Source: Sulfitobacter noctilucicola
Lineage (GTDB): Bacteria; Pseudomonadota; Alphaproteobacteria; Rhodobacterales; Rhodobacteraceae
Direction: 5' to 3'
Assembly (NCBI RefSeq): GCF_000622385.1
Contig: NZ_JASD01000008.1
Location: 2,046,001-2,110,000, forward strand
DNA: 64,000 nt
Part shown: one piece after another, positions 26,496 to 36,542 of the stretch
How the letters are laid out: the number at the start of each line of letters is the position of its first letter
How positions within the stretch are numbered: the first letter of the stretch is position 1
The notes under the pieces: generated by a model
The model's database searches: none
The model's input: the letters and a program-made list of their open reading frames with translations, nothing else
What the model was told of the DNA's origin: nothing
Translations under genes and position numbers: made by a program

Positions 26496-29400
26496 TTAGC
26501 TCGCGACACCCTCCCCCCGCGCTGCTTTCCGTTCGCCCAGCATCAGCATCGCAGGAGTGACCACGAGCGTAAGGACTGTGGCGACGACCAAGCCACCAGC
26601 AATCGCGGACGAGAGCTCAGTCCACCATTGTGTCGAAGGGGCACCATAGACAATCTCTCGCGTGAAAAAATTGAGGTTCAGTCCGATGACCATCGGCATG
26701 AGACCCAAGGCGGTTGTCACGGATGTAAGGATCACAGGCCGTAGACGTTGAGCACCTGTGCGCAAGGCTGCCTCCAACGGTGCGAGGCCGGTTTTCTTTA
26801 AGTCATTGTAGGTGTCGATCAGCACGATGTTGTTGTTTACCACGATCCCCGCCAGAGCGATGACACCGATCCCGCCCATCACGACCCCGAAAGGACGCCC
26901 CGTCACAATCAACCCCAGCAACACACCCGCGATCGAAAATATGATCGCGCTCATGACAACGAAGGCCTGAAAAAAGCTGTTAAACTGCAAGACGAGGATG
27001 ACAAACATCAGGAAGATTGCAGCGGCAAAAGCAGAGACCAGAAAGATCATGCTTTCTTGCTGGTCCTCCGCTTCACCTGCAAAGCTATAGGCAACACCCT
27101 TGGGCAGATCGGCACCTTCCAATGCAGCCGTTAGTGCGATGACCTGATCGTTCACCAGATATCCCGGCGCGACGTTCGCCTCTATGGTGGTGACGCGCTT
27201 TTCGTCGATGCGGCGGATAATGCCTGTGCGTTCTGAGGGTGCGAATGTCACAAAGTTCGAAATCGGCACGAGGCCCGAAGTTGTCGGCACCCGCAGACTG
27301 CTAAGTTCGGCCAGTGACCGCTCCGCGCGGGGGAATCGGACGCGGATGTCGAGCGATCCGTCAACGTCATCAGGGCGGTAGTCGGCCACCGTGATGCCTT
27401 GGGTCAAAAGCTGGACGGCCTGACCCAGCAGGCTGACGTCAGCACCAAAGCGGGCGGCCTCTGCGCGGTTTACCAGAATCGACACCTCCACACCCGGAAC
27501 AGGACGCGTGTCTGTTACATCTGTGAAGCCGCCAATCCGGTCCATCACCTCGCGTATTTGTTCAACTACCGCAGTCTGCAACTCCGGATCGCGCGCTGTG
27601 ATTTCCAGATTGACGGGCTTGCCCGACGTGGGGCCGCCGCTTTCTGTTTGTACCTGAACATCAATGCCCGCGATATCGGACACGGTTGCGCGTATATCGT
27701 CGCCGATCACAGCGGCAGTACGGCGCGTGTCCCATGGTGTAAGCTCAAGCTGCAGGGTCCCGATTGTTTCTTCGTCTCCCTGACCTGCAGACATCATGGA
27801 GCGCGCATAGATGCTGGCAATCTCGTCATATCCGAGCAGGCGTTCTTCAACGGCGCGCACCAGTGCGTCACGCTCGAAGATCGAGAAATTGTCGCGCGCA
27901 CGGACCTGAACCTGCATGAATTCTGGCTCGACCGACGGGAAAAAGCTGACACCCTTGCCGAACTGACCGTAAGCACCGAACCCGCCCAAGAGAAGCGCCA
28001 TGGCCAACAGGAGGGTCGCGGCGGGGCGCAGAATGGCCCAATGCAGCACCCGGACATAAGCGCCGGTTAAGCCGGTCATTTGTCGCGGGTCGCCCGTTTC
28101 AGCGGCGTGCAAGGCAGCTTTCTGTTTGGCGGTTTGAGGTTGTCGTTTACCGATCAATCCACCCACCACAGGAATAAAAACGAGTGCCATAAATAGTGAT
28201 GCTGTTAGTGTCAGGATCACTGTAATCGGAAGAAATTTCATGAATTCCCCGACCATGCCCGTCCAGAATAGAAGTGGGAAGAACACGCTGAGCGTTGTGG
28301 CTGTGGAGGCGATGATCGGCCAAGCCATCCGTTTGGCTGCAAGCGCGTAGGCCTCTGGCGCGGTGGCTCCTTCCTGAAGCTTGCGGTCTGCCAGCTCGGT
28401 CGTGACGATGGCCCCATCGACCAGCATCCCCACGACCAGAATGAGTGAAAACAGGACCACGATATTCATCGTGTACCCCATTGTCCAAAGCGCAATTACA
28501 CCTGCTAGAAATGCACCCGGAATGGCAAGCCCCACCAGAATGGCCGAGCGGAAACCGAGGGCGAGGACAATAACGATCATCACCAGAATGACCGCAGCAA
28601 TGACGTTTGCTTCCAGATCGCTCAGCATGTCTTTGACCTGTTTGGACTGGTCTTGCAGATAGGTGATCTTGATGCTCTCGGGCCAATCGACCCGCAGCTC
28701 ATCAACAACATTGCGCACCGCCGCGACCGTCTCGATGATGTTCGCGCCGGAGCGTTTGGTAACTTCAAGCGCAAGTGCAGGTTGCCCGTTGATCCGTGCA
28801 AACGAACTGGGGTCTTCGAACGTACGCCGGATTGTGGCCACATCTCCAAAGGTGACAACGGCATTGCCACGCACCTTAACCGGCATCGCCATGACGTCTT
28901 CGAGATCCTCAATCAGCCCCGGAACCTTGAGGACAATGCGTCCCGAGCCGGTCTCAATGGCGCCGGCTGCAATCAGGCGGTTGTTGCGCTGGATCTGGCC
29001 AATCAGTTCGTCAAAGGAGAGATTGTAAGTCTGGAAAACGGTGGGGTCGATCAGCACCTCAAGAAACTCGAACCGCTGGCCGCCGATTTCGGCTTCCAAC
29101 ACGCCCTCAAGGGCTTCGATCTCCTCCTGCATGTCTTCGGCAAGGCTGTTCAGTGTTCGCTCGGGAACGGGGCCCGAAATGATTGCGGTGATGATCGGAA
29201 ACAACGCAGTGTTAATTTCCGTAATTGTAATGTCGCGGGCGTCTTCGGGTAATTCACTTTCCGCACGATCAGCCGCTTCGCGCACTTTGTCGAGCGCTTC
29301 GTCGTTGTCACCGCCGGGGATGAACTCCAGCTGAATACTTGCAAAGCCCTCCGACGCGTCGGACTTCATCGTATCTAGCCCCTCGATTGATCCGAATTCG

Positions 29401-29609
29401 GCTTCCATCGGTTCAAGCAAGAGCCGTTCCGCGTCTTCGGGGCTAATGCCATCAAGTCCGGTGGACACGTAGAAAAGGGGCAGGGGCACCTCTGGGTTCG
29501 ATTCTTTAGGGATCGCGACATAGGCGATTGTGCCAACAACCAGCACCATGACCAGCGCCATGACCACCACACGCGACCGCGAAAAGGCCGCATCAATGAT
29601 GGCATTCAT
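26496..29609 (-). CDS. RND-family efflux transporter, inner-membrane permease subunit
   Basis: A 1037-residue proton-driven pump of the AcrB/MexB-like superfamily: twelve membrane segments in two blocks, with two large periplasmic regions. Recognisable are the N-terminal SRVVVMALVMVLVVGTIAYV, the TM4 proton-relay segment VVLFSLILVVGMLVDGAIV with Asp, and IGVIALAGIVVNNNIVLID with the glycine/asparagine run in the second half. It is closer to the shorter-loop 'AcrB/AcrD/AcrF-like' family of alphaproteobacteria than to metal CusA proteins. Its ATG overlaps the stop of the adaptor gene in ATGA. The third component, a TolC-type outer-membrane protein, is not in the window. The substrate is unknown. 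Confidence 0.92.
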   Translation of the reverse strand: MNAIIDAAFSRSRVVVMALVMVLVVGTIAYVAIPKESNPEVPLPLFYVSTGLDGISPEDAERLLLEPMEAEFGSIEGLDTMKSDASEGFASIQLEFIPGGDNDEALDKVREAADRAESELPEDARDITITEINTALFPIITAIISGPVPERTLNSLAEDMQEEIEALEGVLEAEIGGQRFEFLEVLIDPTVFQTYNLSFDELIGQIQRNNRLIAAGAIETGSGRIVLKVPGLIEDLEDVMAMPVKVRGNAVVTFGDVATIRRTFEDPSSFARINGQPALALEVTKRSGANIIETVAAVRNVVDELRVDWPESIKITYLQDQSKQVKDMLSDLEANVIAAVILVMIVIVLALGFRSAILVGLAIPGAFLAGVIALWTMGYTMNIVVLFSLILVVGMLVDGAIVTTELADRKLQEGATAPEAYALAAKRMAWPIIASTATTLSVFFPLLFWTGMVGEFMKFLPITVILTLTASLFMALVFIPVVGGLIGKRQPQTAKQKAALHAAETGDPRQMTGLTGAYVRVLHWAILRPAATLLLAMALLLGGFGAYGQFGKGVSFFPSVEPEFMQVQVRARDNFSIFERDALVRAVEERLLGYDEIASIYARSMMSAGQGDEETIGTLQLELTPWDTRRTAAVIGDDIRATVSDIAGIDVQVQTESGGPTSGKPVNLEITARDPELQTAVVEQIREVMDRIGGFTDVTDTRPVPGVEVSILVNRAEAARFGADVSLLGQAVQLLTQGITVADYRPDDVDGSLDIRVRFPRAERSLAELSSLRVPTTSGLVPISNFVTFAPSERTGIIRRIDEKRVTTIEANVAPGYLVNDQVIALTAALEGADLPKGVAYSFAGEAEDQQESMIFLVSAFAAAIFLMFVILVLQFNSFFQAFVVMSAIIFSIAGVLLGLIVTGRPFGVVMGGIGVIALAGIVVNNNIVLIDTYNDLKKTGLAPLEAALRTGAQRLRPVILTSVTTALGLMPMVIGLNLNFFTREIVYGAPSTQWWTELSSAIAGGLVVATVLTLVVTPAMLMLGERKAARGEGVAS

Positions 29610-30748
29610 CGGGATGTCTCCCCGGCCGCGGGTGCGACGGTTTCACCCTCGCTCACAAAGCCCTGACCAACAGTGATAACGTCGACGGTATCGGGCAGGC
29701 CAGTGACCCATATGCCGTCGATCTGGGCCTTTACGATTTCGATCGGATAGAATTCGACGACGGCTTCGGCGTTCACAGTCTTCACGCCGAGCGACCCTTC
29801 GGTATCAAGCGAGACGATCGAGGGGGACAGGAAGTGTGCCGTAACTTCGCCCGTCGGGATGACGACTTCGGCAGAGATGCCGGCAGGGATCGCGCCCGCG
29901 TCGTTCTCGATCTCGACCTCGGCAAGGAACGTGCGGGTTTCGGATGCGGCAGATGTCCCGACAAAGGTGACGGTGCCGTCGCGTTCTTCTCCGGTGATGA
30001 ACAGCACGGTGGCGGACTGGCCTACCTTCAGGCGGGTGAGCGATTGCTGCGGCACCTGAATGGCCACGGTGAGCGGTGTGATATCGACTAACCGACCGAC
30101 TTCGGAGCCGCTTGAAACATATTCTCCCGCATCCAGGTCAAGGGTCTCGATCCGTCCGTCGAACGGTGCAGTGATGACCAAGGCATCAGCATCCTGTTCC
30201 ACGGCAGTAACCTGTGCCTGCGCTGCCGCAAGTGCAGCACGCGCCTGCGTCACGCGGTCTTGCGTGGCGACACCACGCTCGAGCAAGGCGGCGGCATTAT
30301 CAAATTCGCGTTGGGCGTTTGCCAGATCTTCAGCTGCGCGGTTGGCGTCTGCTTCGTTCGCGGCGCTGTCCAACCGTGCAATCACGTCTCCGGCCTGAAC
30401 ATCCTCGCCTTTCGCGACAAGTACTTCGATCACATCTCCGGAGGTTTCCGCCCGCAGCATCGTGTCACGATCCGGCAGCGCCTGTCCTTCCGCGCGGTAA
30501 AACTGCGTGACGGTCTCGGCAGTCGACGTCGTGACGGCAACCGCTACGGGGGCAAGCTCTTCGCGTGCATCGCTTTCAGCTTCCTCTGCCGCAGGAAATA
30601 TAAAACCACTGCCCATCCATGCGACGATCATTACGACAAGCGCTGCCGCAATCCATGTCGAACGGGATGCGCCTTTGTCAGATGTGAACTCCAACGGGGC
30701 AGGGATTTGTGAGTCCGCTGTGTTGCTTGTTTTCTTAACGGTGGGCAT
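29606..30748 (-). CDS. RND efflux periplasmic adaptor (membrane fusion protein)
   Basis: A 380-residue HlyD/AcrA-type adaptor. It has one N-terminal membrane anchor (TWIAAALVVMIVAWMGSGFIF), then the split lipoyl/barrel-sandwich domain (LRAETSGDVIEVLVAKGEDVQAGDVIARLD and ITAPFDGRIETLDLDAGEYV) flanking an alanine-rich coiled-coil hairpin (AANEADANRAAEDLANAQREF region). A beta-barrel domain with IQVPQQSLTRLKVGQSATV completes it. The frame is open upstream to 30832; ATG 30748 with AAAGGA seven bases before it is preferred. First gene of the two-gene efflux operon. Confidence 0.9.
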   Translation of the reverse strand: MPTVKKTSNTADSQIPAPLEFTSDKGASRSTWIAAALVVMIVAWMGSGFIFPAAEEAESDAREELAPVAVAVTTSTAETVTQFYRAEGQALPDRDTMLRAETSGDVIEVLVAKGEDVQAGDVIARLDSAANEADANRAAEDLANAQREFDNAAALLERGVATQDRVTQARAALAAAQAQVTAVEQDADALVITAPFDGRIETLDLDAGEYVSSGSEVGRLVDITPLTVAIQVPQQSLTRLKVGQSATVLFITGEERDGTVTFVGTSAASETRTFLAEVEIENDAGAIPAGISAEVVIPTGEVTAHFLSPSIVSLDTEGSLGVKTVNAEAVVEFYPIEIVKAQIDGIWVTGLPDTVDVITVGQGFVSEGETVAPAAGETSR

Positions 30749-31325
30749 GGATGCATCCTTTGACGCTCGGCGGGATTGCCTCTTACCGGCCGTCCCGACC
30801 GCTCGTGTGTCTATAATAGGGCGCAGTACCATCCCTGCAACGCCTGGCCAAATTGAAAGAGGGCGAATAAGTGCGCGGTGGTAAGCATTGGATCGTCGGC
30901 GAATACCGCTTTGGCAGGTTGAGCTTCTGCATTAACTGCACGTGATTGGCCAAGAGAATCTCTCCTCCGGTTGTGACCAAAGTGTAGTGGGTGAATAAGC
31001 TGAGCCATTCTCAGCGCCAGCGGCCGACAGAGCTTTCATAAAGAAAGCGCTCTAAAACCGCACTTGTTTTGATCGCTCCACCTGCTTGGCGCCACTTTTT
31101 TGGGCGAAGGCGCGCGCAAGAGCGGTCGGTCGTCTCAGAAACCTGTCCCGTTCGTAGATTATGTCCAAGGATTTGCGTGTTCCGATCTGAACATTTCGAT
31201 GCCATGCGAAGGTGCAATCCTGTCCGATAACGACCCTCGCATGGCTGCAACAAAAGAGCTGCGGTTCCTGAATACCACTCTGTCCTGACGATGCATAGCA
31301 ACGAAGGTCGGAAGCGCAGTGAACA
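30749..31325. other. 577-base divergent intergenic region before urtA
   Basis: It separates the efflux operon (-) from the urea-transport operon (+) and must hold both promoters. One hairpin is visible at 31029-31053: AGAGC-TTTC, five-base loop, GAAA-(GC bulge)-GCTCT. Short frames on both strands here look spurious. No clear sigma-54 -24/-12 pair or NtrC site was found by eye. Confidence 0.4.
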
Positions 31326-32633
31326 ATGGGGGATATTCCTTTGACGAAACGAAACATTCTGCTTTCTGCCCTGTCCGCATTTACGCTTGCTGCTTCCGGT
31401 GGCATGGCGCTCGCACAGGACTGCGCCGCACCGATCAAGGTTGGCGTGCTGCATTCACTGTCCGGCACAATGGCGATTTCCGAGACCACGCTTAAAGACA
31501 CCATGTTGATGTTGATTGACCAGCAGAACGCCGCAGGCGGTTTGCTTGGCTGTCAGCTAGAGGCTGTGGTTGTAGACCCTGCGTCCGACTGGCCGCTCTT
31601 TGCAGAGAAAGCCCGCGAGCTGCTGACCGTGAACGAAGTTGACGTCATTTTTGGCAACTGGACATCCGTAAGCCGCAAGTCGGTTTTGCCTGTCATCGAA
31701 GAGCTGAATGGTCTGCTGTTCTACCCCGTTCAGTACGAGGGTGAAGAAAGCTCCAAGAACGTCTTCTACACCGGTGCCGCGCCAAACCAGCAGGCGATAC
31801 CTGCTACGGATTATTTCCTCGAAGAGCTGGGCGTAGAGAAGTTTGCATTGCTTGGCACCGACTATGTCTATCCGCGCACGACGAACAACATTCTTGAAAG
31901 CTACCTCAAGGAAAAAGGCATCGCGCAAGACGACATCTTTGTGAACTACACACCTTTCGGACACTCCGACTGGGCAACAATCGTCGCGGACGTTGTGGCG
32001 TTGGGCGAAGATGGCAAACAGGTCGGCGTGATCTCTACTATTAACGGCGATGCGAACATCGGTTTTTATAAAGAACTCGCCGCCGCTGGTATCTCTGCCG
32101 ATGATATTCCGGTTGTTGCGTTCTCCGTCGGAGAAGAAGAACTGTCCGGTCTCGATACCTCGAACCTCGTCGGTCATCTCGCGGCGTGGAACTATTTCCA
32201 GTCCGCAGAGAGTGATGCAAACACAGATTTTATCGCCGCGTGGAAAGAGTTCGCAGGCGAAGAGCGCGTAACCAATGACCCGATGGAAGCCCACTATATC
32301 GGCTTCAACATGTGGGTGAACGCGGTCAAGGCGGCAGAGACCACAAACGTGGATGCGGTACGCACTGCGATGTACGGTCAGGAATTCCCGAACCTGACAG
32401 GCGGAACAGCAGTCATGCTGCCAAACCACCACCTCGCAAAGCCTGTGCTGATCGGCGAGATCACGGCCGAGGGTCAATTCGACATCATCAGCCAGACTTC
32501 CGAAGTTCCGGGTGATGCATGGACCGATTTTCTGCCGGCTTCTGCGGTCCTGAAGTCTGATTGGAAAGACCTCGGCTGTGGCATGTACAACACAGAGACG
32601 GAAACCTGCGTGCAGCTGACCTCGAACTACTAA
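31326..32633 (+). CDS. urtA: Urea ABC transporter, substrate-binding protein
   Basis: A periplasmic binding protein of 435 residues. A Sec signal (KRNILLSALSAFTLAASGGMALA) is followed by a type I binding fold: IKVGVLHSLSGTMAISE, VDVIFGNWTSVSRKSVLPV, GLLFYPVQYEGEESSKNVFY, and TGGTAVMLPNHHLAKPVLIGE. These are the usual UrtA landmarks that set it apart from amino-acid binding proteins. ATG 31326 has only a distant GGAAG; an in-frame TTG at 31341 sits seven bases after GGGGGA and gives a tidier signal peptide, so the true start may be there. First gene of urtABCDE, with a hairpin after its stop. Confidence 0.95.
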   Translation: MGDIPLTKRNILLSALSAFTLAASGGMALAQDCAAPIKVGVLHSLSGTMAISETTLKDTMLMLIDQQNAAGGLLGCQLEAVVVDPASDWPLFAEKARELLTVNEVDVIFGNWTSVSRKSVLPVIEELNGLLFYPVQYEGEESSKNVFYTGAAPNQQAIPATDYFLEELGVEKFALLGTDYVYPRTTNNILESYLKEKGIAQDDIFVNYTPFGHSDWATIVADVVALGEDGKQVGVISTINGDANIGFYKELAAAGISADDIPVVAFSVGEEELSGLDTSNLVGHLAAWNYFQSAESDANTDFIAAWKEFAGEERVTNDPMEAHYIGFNMWVNAVKAAETTNVDAVRTAMYGQEFPNLTGGTAVMLPNHHLAKPVLIGEITAEGQFDIISQTSEVPGDAWTDFLPASAVLKSDWKDLGCGMYNTETETCVQLTSNY

Positions 32634-32640
32634 ACCAATC

Positions 32641-32673
32641 CGGCACGCGCGGCTTTCCCGTTCGCGCGTGCCG
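32641..32673 (+). terminator. Hairpin between urtA and urtB (transcript attenuator or mRNA stabiliser)
   Basis: A perfect 11-bp stem, CGGCACGCGCG with its complement, and an 11-base loop, seven bases after the urtA stop. No U-run follows, so it more likely trims or protects the urtA mRNA end than fully terminates. This gives more binding protein than membrane subunits. Confidence 0.6.
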
Positions 32674-32699
32674 CTCAAAGTTACTTCCGAAAGTCACAA

Positions 32700-34625
32700 A
32701 TGCACCGTCTTCTGCTTGCCTGCTTCATGGTCCTGACCAGCCTAACCGCTGCGGCATCACAGGACCTGCAAACGCTTTTGCAAACCCATGCGGCAGAAAT
32801 CGCGAAGCCTTCGCGCAATTCCGTGGGTGTCGTTCTGGATGATCTGGCAGGATCGGGCTTGCCTCAAGTCACCGCATTTCTGGAAAGCTGGTCGGACAAG
32901 CGCGTTTGGCAAAAGTCAGACGGACTGTTCTATATCGGCACAAAAGAGGGCGACCAACTTGCGTTGCGCGATGTCGATACCGATGAAGCGCTTAGCGGTG
33001 ATCCTTCCGACTACAAACAGCTGCGCCCCAATGGCGGCGTGCGCCGTTTGATCGGCACTGCACTGGTACAGTTCCAGCTGTCCGACCCTGATGTCGAACG
33101 GCGCAGCACAGCAGTTGCGTCCATTGCGCGCAGACCTGAAGCAAGCCAGCTCGCGCCGCTTCTTGCTTCCATCGAGGGGGAGGTCGATCCTGTACTGAAG
33201 GCCCGTAAGGTCCAACTTGCGAACTTCATGTCCGCCCGTTTTGCAGAGACTGCGCAGGAGCGCATTGCCGCAATCAACAGTCTGGCTTCTGATACTTCTG
33301 TGGAAGCAAGGGCGGTTCTCAATCAGATCCTGCAATTCGAAACCGCAGTGGCAAAGGATGCGCCGGAAAGGAACATAGCGCGTTTGCTGGACCCGTTTGA
33401 AAACGCCGACGCTCGTTATGCGCAATTGGCCGAGGCTGACCTTGTTCCGCAGGCGTCGACCGACAAAGGCATCCGCGAAGTGCTGGAGGCGAATATTTCA
33501 CAAGGCCGCATCGCAGGTTTTCCGACCGCGCAGATGAGTGATCCCGACCTTCGCGCACAAGCCTACCAAGCGCTGGCGGTACAGGGTTTGGCACCGCCTT
33601 TGGTGACGGAAGAAATGCGCGATGCAGCGCTGCGCGAGCATGTCTTCTATGACGTTTACGACGAACCGGATGCCCAAATCACAGCCGCTGCCGAAAAGGC
33701 GCTGAAATCGGTGGAGGGCAGGGTGGGCCGCGCGCAGGTCGCCGACCTCACGCTGGATGCCCTTTCGCTGGCCTCGATCTTTTTCCTGGCGGCTATCGGG
33801 CTGGCGATCACCTTTGGCGTCATGGGCGTCATCAACATGGCGCATGGCGAATTCATCATGATGGGCGCTTACTCGGGCTATGTGGTCCAACTGCTGATCC
33901 CCAATTACACCCTGTCGATTATCGTCGCCTTGCCGGTGGCATTTGCCCTGACCTTCGCTGCAGGTGTCGCGATGGAGCGTCTGGTGATCCGCTGGCTTTA
34001 TGACCGCCCGCTTGAGACTTTGCTTGCGACCTTCGGCATCTCGATTGTCTTGCAACAACTTGCCAAGAATATCTTTGGTACGCAGGCGCGGCCCCTTACG
34101 TCGCCCGATTGGCTGGCGGGTGCATGGGTACTGAACGATGTGATCCAGATCAGTTATATACGCATTGCGATTTTTGTTCTGGCCCTGACGTTTCTGGTGC
34201 TGATCCTCTACATCCTCAAACGCACACGTTTGGGGCTTGAGGTGCGCGCAGTCACGCAAAACCCCGGCATGGCGTCATCAATGGGCATCAATCCCGACCG
34301 CATCAACATGCTGACCTTTGGTCTGGGTTCGGGCATTGCGGGGATCGCGGGCGTCGCTATCGGGCTCTATGCCAAGGTCACGTCCGAGATGGGGTCGGAC
34401 TATATCGTGCAAAGTTTCATGACCGTGGTTGTAGGCGGTGTCGGTAACGTCTGGGGAACCCTTGCTGGGGCCGCGATGATCGGCTTCGGGCAAAAGGGGA
34501 TCGAATGGTTCAACCCCTCCAACACACTCGCGGCGCAGACTTATATGATCCTCTTCGTCATCCTGTTTATTCAATTTCGGCCAAAGGGGATCGTCGCCCT
34601 CAAGGGCCGCGCGGCGGGAGACTGA
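32700..34625 (+). CDS. urtB: Urea ABC transporter permease with N-terminal periplasmic-type extension
   Basis: A 641-residue inner-membrane protein. A signal-like N-terminus (MHRLLLACFMVLTSLTAAAS) leads a ~350-residue helical extension with HEAT-like repeats (RRSTAVASIARRPEASQLAPLL; ARAVLNQILQFE). The LivH-type permease follows from about 360: FGVMGVINMAHGEFIMMGAY, LATFGISIVLQQLAKNIFG, and the ATPase-contact loop EVRAVTQNPGMASSMGI. The extension is a regular trait of UrtB and is absent from LivH. Pairs with UrtC. Confidence 0.95.
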   Translation: MHRLLLACFMVLTSLTAAASQDLQTLLQTHAAEIAKPSRNSVGVVLDDLAGSGLPQVTAFLESWSDKRVWQKSDGLFYIGTKEGDQLALRDVDTDEALSGDPSDYKQLRPNGGVRRLIGTALVQFQLSDPDVERRSTAVASIARRPEASQLAPLLASIEGEVDPVLKARKVQLANFMSARFAETAQERIAAINSLASDTSVEARAVLNQILQFETAVAKDAPERNIARLLDPFENADARYAQLAEADLVPQASTDKGIREVLEANISQGRIAGFPTAQMSDPDLRAQAYQALAVQGLAPPLVTEEMRDAALREHVFYDVYDEPDAQITAAAEKALKSVEGRVGRAQVADLTLDALSLASIFFLAAIGLAITFGVMGVINMAHGEFIMMGAYSGYVVQLLIPNYTLSIIVALPVAFALTFAAGVAMERLVIRWLYDRPLETLLATFGISIVLQQLAKNIFGTQARPLTSPDWLAGAWVLNDVIQISYIRIAIFVLALTFLVLILYILKRTRLGLEVRAVTQNPGMASSMGINPDRINMLTFGLGSGIAGIAGVAIGLYAKVTSEMGSDYIVQSFMTVVVGGVGNVWGTLAGAAMIGFGQKGIEWFNPSNTLAAQTYMILFVILFIQFRPKGIVALKGRAAGD

Positions 34626-34626
34626 T

Positions 34627-35802
34627 ATGGAACGCACCTTTCTTGCCAAGAATCCCTCGACCCTTTGGTTTCTGCTGGCCCTGTCACTCTTCACGATTGT
34701 TATCACCCTTCTGAGCGAAGCGGCCGGCGGTGGGTTTGTGTCGACCTCCTTCCTCAAGACTTTGGGAAAAACCCTCTGCCTGTGTCTGGTGGCGGTCGCG
34801 ATGGATGTGGTCTGGGGCTACTGCGGCATTCTCAGCCTCGGCCATTTCGCGTTCTTCGGGATCGGTGGCTATGCGATCGGCATGTGGCTGATGTACGAGC
34901 GCACACGCGATATCGTTGTCTCGTCGTTAGAGACTGGGGTGCTGCCCCCGACGCCCGACGAAGTGACACAGGCCATCGGAACCCAGATTTTCGGGGTTGT
35001 TGGCAGTTCGGAGTTTCCGGCGATCTGGGCATTTTCGCATTCACTCACGCTACAATTATTGGCGGTTGTGCTTGTGCCTGGCCTGCTGGCGCTGGTGTTC
35101 GGTTGGCTGGCGTTTCGCAGCCGTGTGACCGGCGTTTATCTGTCAATCCTGACCCAAGCCATGACGCTGGCATTGTCGCTATACTTCTTTCAGAACGATA
35201 CCGGCCTGCGCGGCAACAACGGGCTGTCGGGTCTGCAGAACATTCCGGGCTTCGAAGCAACCTCGCAGGACATCCTGTCACTATGGTTCTTCTGGGCCTC
35301 GGCCGTAGCATTGGCGCTGGGCTACATTCTTTTTGCGTGGATCACCTCGGGCAAGCTGGGGTCGGTGATCCGCGCAGTGCGCGACAACGAAGCGCGGGTG
35401 CGCTTTCTGGGATACCACGTAGAGAGCTACAAGCTGTTCGTCTTCACTGTCACCGCAATGATCGCAGGGATCGCGGGCGCGCTGTACTACCCGCAGGCCG
35501 GCATCATCAATCCGGCCGAAATTGCGCCGATAGCGTCGATCTATCTTGCGGTCTGGGTCGCAATCGGCGGGCGTGGCAGGCTTTATGGTGCAGTGATCGG
35601 CGCAGCTGTCGTTTCGTTACTGTCGTCGTGGTTCACGGGCGGCAGTGCGCCTGACGTGAACCTTGGGGTCTACGTGATCAAATGGACAGACTGGTGGCTC
35701 GTCCTCTTGGGTCTGGTCTTTGTTGCTGTCACGCTGTTTTTCCCAAAAGGCATCGGCGGGCTGTTTGATCTGGCAGAACGTCGGAAAGGGCAGGGCTCAT
35801 GA
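34627..35802 (+). CDS. urtC: Urea ABC transporter permease
   Basis: A LivM-type permease of 391 residues starting one base after the urtB stop. Membrane segments run through LCLVAVAMDVVWGYCGILSLGHFAFFGIGGYAIGMWL; the N-GLSGL segment NGLSGLQNIPG and the ATPase-contact loop VIRAVRDNEARVRFLGYHV are typical of UrtC. With UrtB it forms the channel for urea entry. It overlaps urtD by four bases (ATGA). Confidence 0.95.
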   Translation: MERTFLAKNPSTLWFLLALSLFTIVITLLSEAAGGGFVSTSFLKTLGKTLCLCLVAVAMDVVWGYCGILSLGHFAFFGIGGYAIGMWLMYERTRDIVVSSLETGVLPPTPDEVTQAIGTQIFGVVGSSEFPAIWAFSHSLTLQLLAVVLVPGLLALVFGWLAFRSRVTGVYLSILTQAMTLALSLYFFQNDTGLRGNNGLSGLQNIPGFEATSQDILSLWFFWASAVALALGYILFAWITSGKLGSVIRAVRDNEARVRFLGYHVESYKLFVFTVTAMIAGIAGALYYPQAGIINPAEIAPIASIYLAVWVAIGGRGRLYGAVIGAAVVSLLSSWFTGGSAPDVNLGVYVIKWTDWWLVLLGLVFVAVTLFFPKGIGGLFDLAERRKGQGS

Positions 35803-36539
35803 GTACGCTTCTTGAGGTGTCGGGGGTCAGCGTCAGTTTTGACGGCTTTCGCGCCATCAACAATCTGTCCATCCAAATCGCAGAGCCCGAACTGCGTGCG
35901 GTGATTGGTCCGAATGGTGCGGGCAAGACGACCTTCATGGATATCGTGACCGGCAAGACAAAGCCGGATGAAGGACGTGTGATCTGGGGGGACAAATCAA
36001 TCTCTCTTATCGGGATGAGCGAAAGCGAGATCGCGCAGGTGGGGATCGGGCGGAAATTTCAAAAGCCCACTGTGTTTGAGGCCCAAACTGTGCAGGAAAA
36101 CATCGTGATGGCGCTAAAGAATCCGCGCGGCCCGTTTGATCTGTTGCTCGGGCGTAAGGATGCGGACCAGCAGGATCGCGTTAACGCCATCGCCGAAGAG
36201 ATCGGACTGCGTACAGTCTTGGATCAGCCTTCAGGTGTGCTCAGCCACGGGCAAAAGCAATGGCTGGAGATCGGGATGCTGTTGGCGCAGGATCCGCGCT
36301 TGCTGCTGGTGGACGAGCCTGCGGCGGGCATGACCCCGTCAGAGCGCGAGCACACGACAGATCTGTTGCGCCGCGCGGCACAGACCCGCGCGGTGGTGGT
36401 GGTGGAACACGACATGGAGTTCGTCCGGAGATTGAACTGCAAGGTCACAGTGTTGCATCAGGGCTCTGTGCTTGCCGAAGGATCGCTGGATCACGTTACA
36501 AAAAACCAAGACGTCATTGACGTCTATCTGGGCAGATAA
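35799..36539 (+). CDS. urtD: Urea ABC transporter ATP-binding protein UrtD
   Basis: A LivG-type ATPase of 246 residues. Walker A is GPNGAGKTT (about 43-51), the signature is LSHGQKQWLEIGMLLAQDP (the LSHGQKQ form is characteristic of UrtD), Walker B is RLLLVDEPAAGMT, and the switch histidine is in VVVEHDMEFVRRL. It powers UrtBC together with UrtE. Translation is coupled to urtC by the overlap. Confidence 0.95.
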   Translation: MSTLLEVSGVSVSFDGFRAINNLSIQIAEPELRAVIGPNGAGKTTFMDIVTGKTKPDEGRVIWGDKSISLIGMSESEIAQVGIGRKFQKPTVFEAQTVQENIVMALKNPRGPFDLLLGRKDADQQDRVNAIAEEIGLRTVLDQPSGVLSHGQKQWLEIGMLLAQDPRLLLVDEPAAGMTPSEREHTTDLLRRAAQTRAVVVVEHDMEFVRRLNCKVTVLHQGSVLAEGSLDHVTKNQDVIDVYLGR

Positions 36540-36542
36540 ACC

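Noticed and set aside
30749..31325. Sigma-54 promoter or NtrC sites upstream of urtA
   Set aside because: No TGGC-N8-TGC pair with correct spacing and no clear GCAC-N-GTGC dyad was seen.
31557..32678. A 373-codon frame antisense to urtA
   Set aside because: Shadow of the urtA coding sequence; no start signal or recognisable domain.
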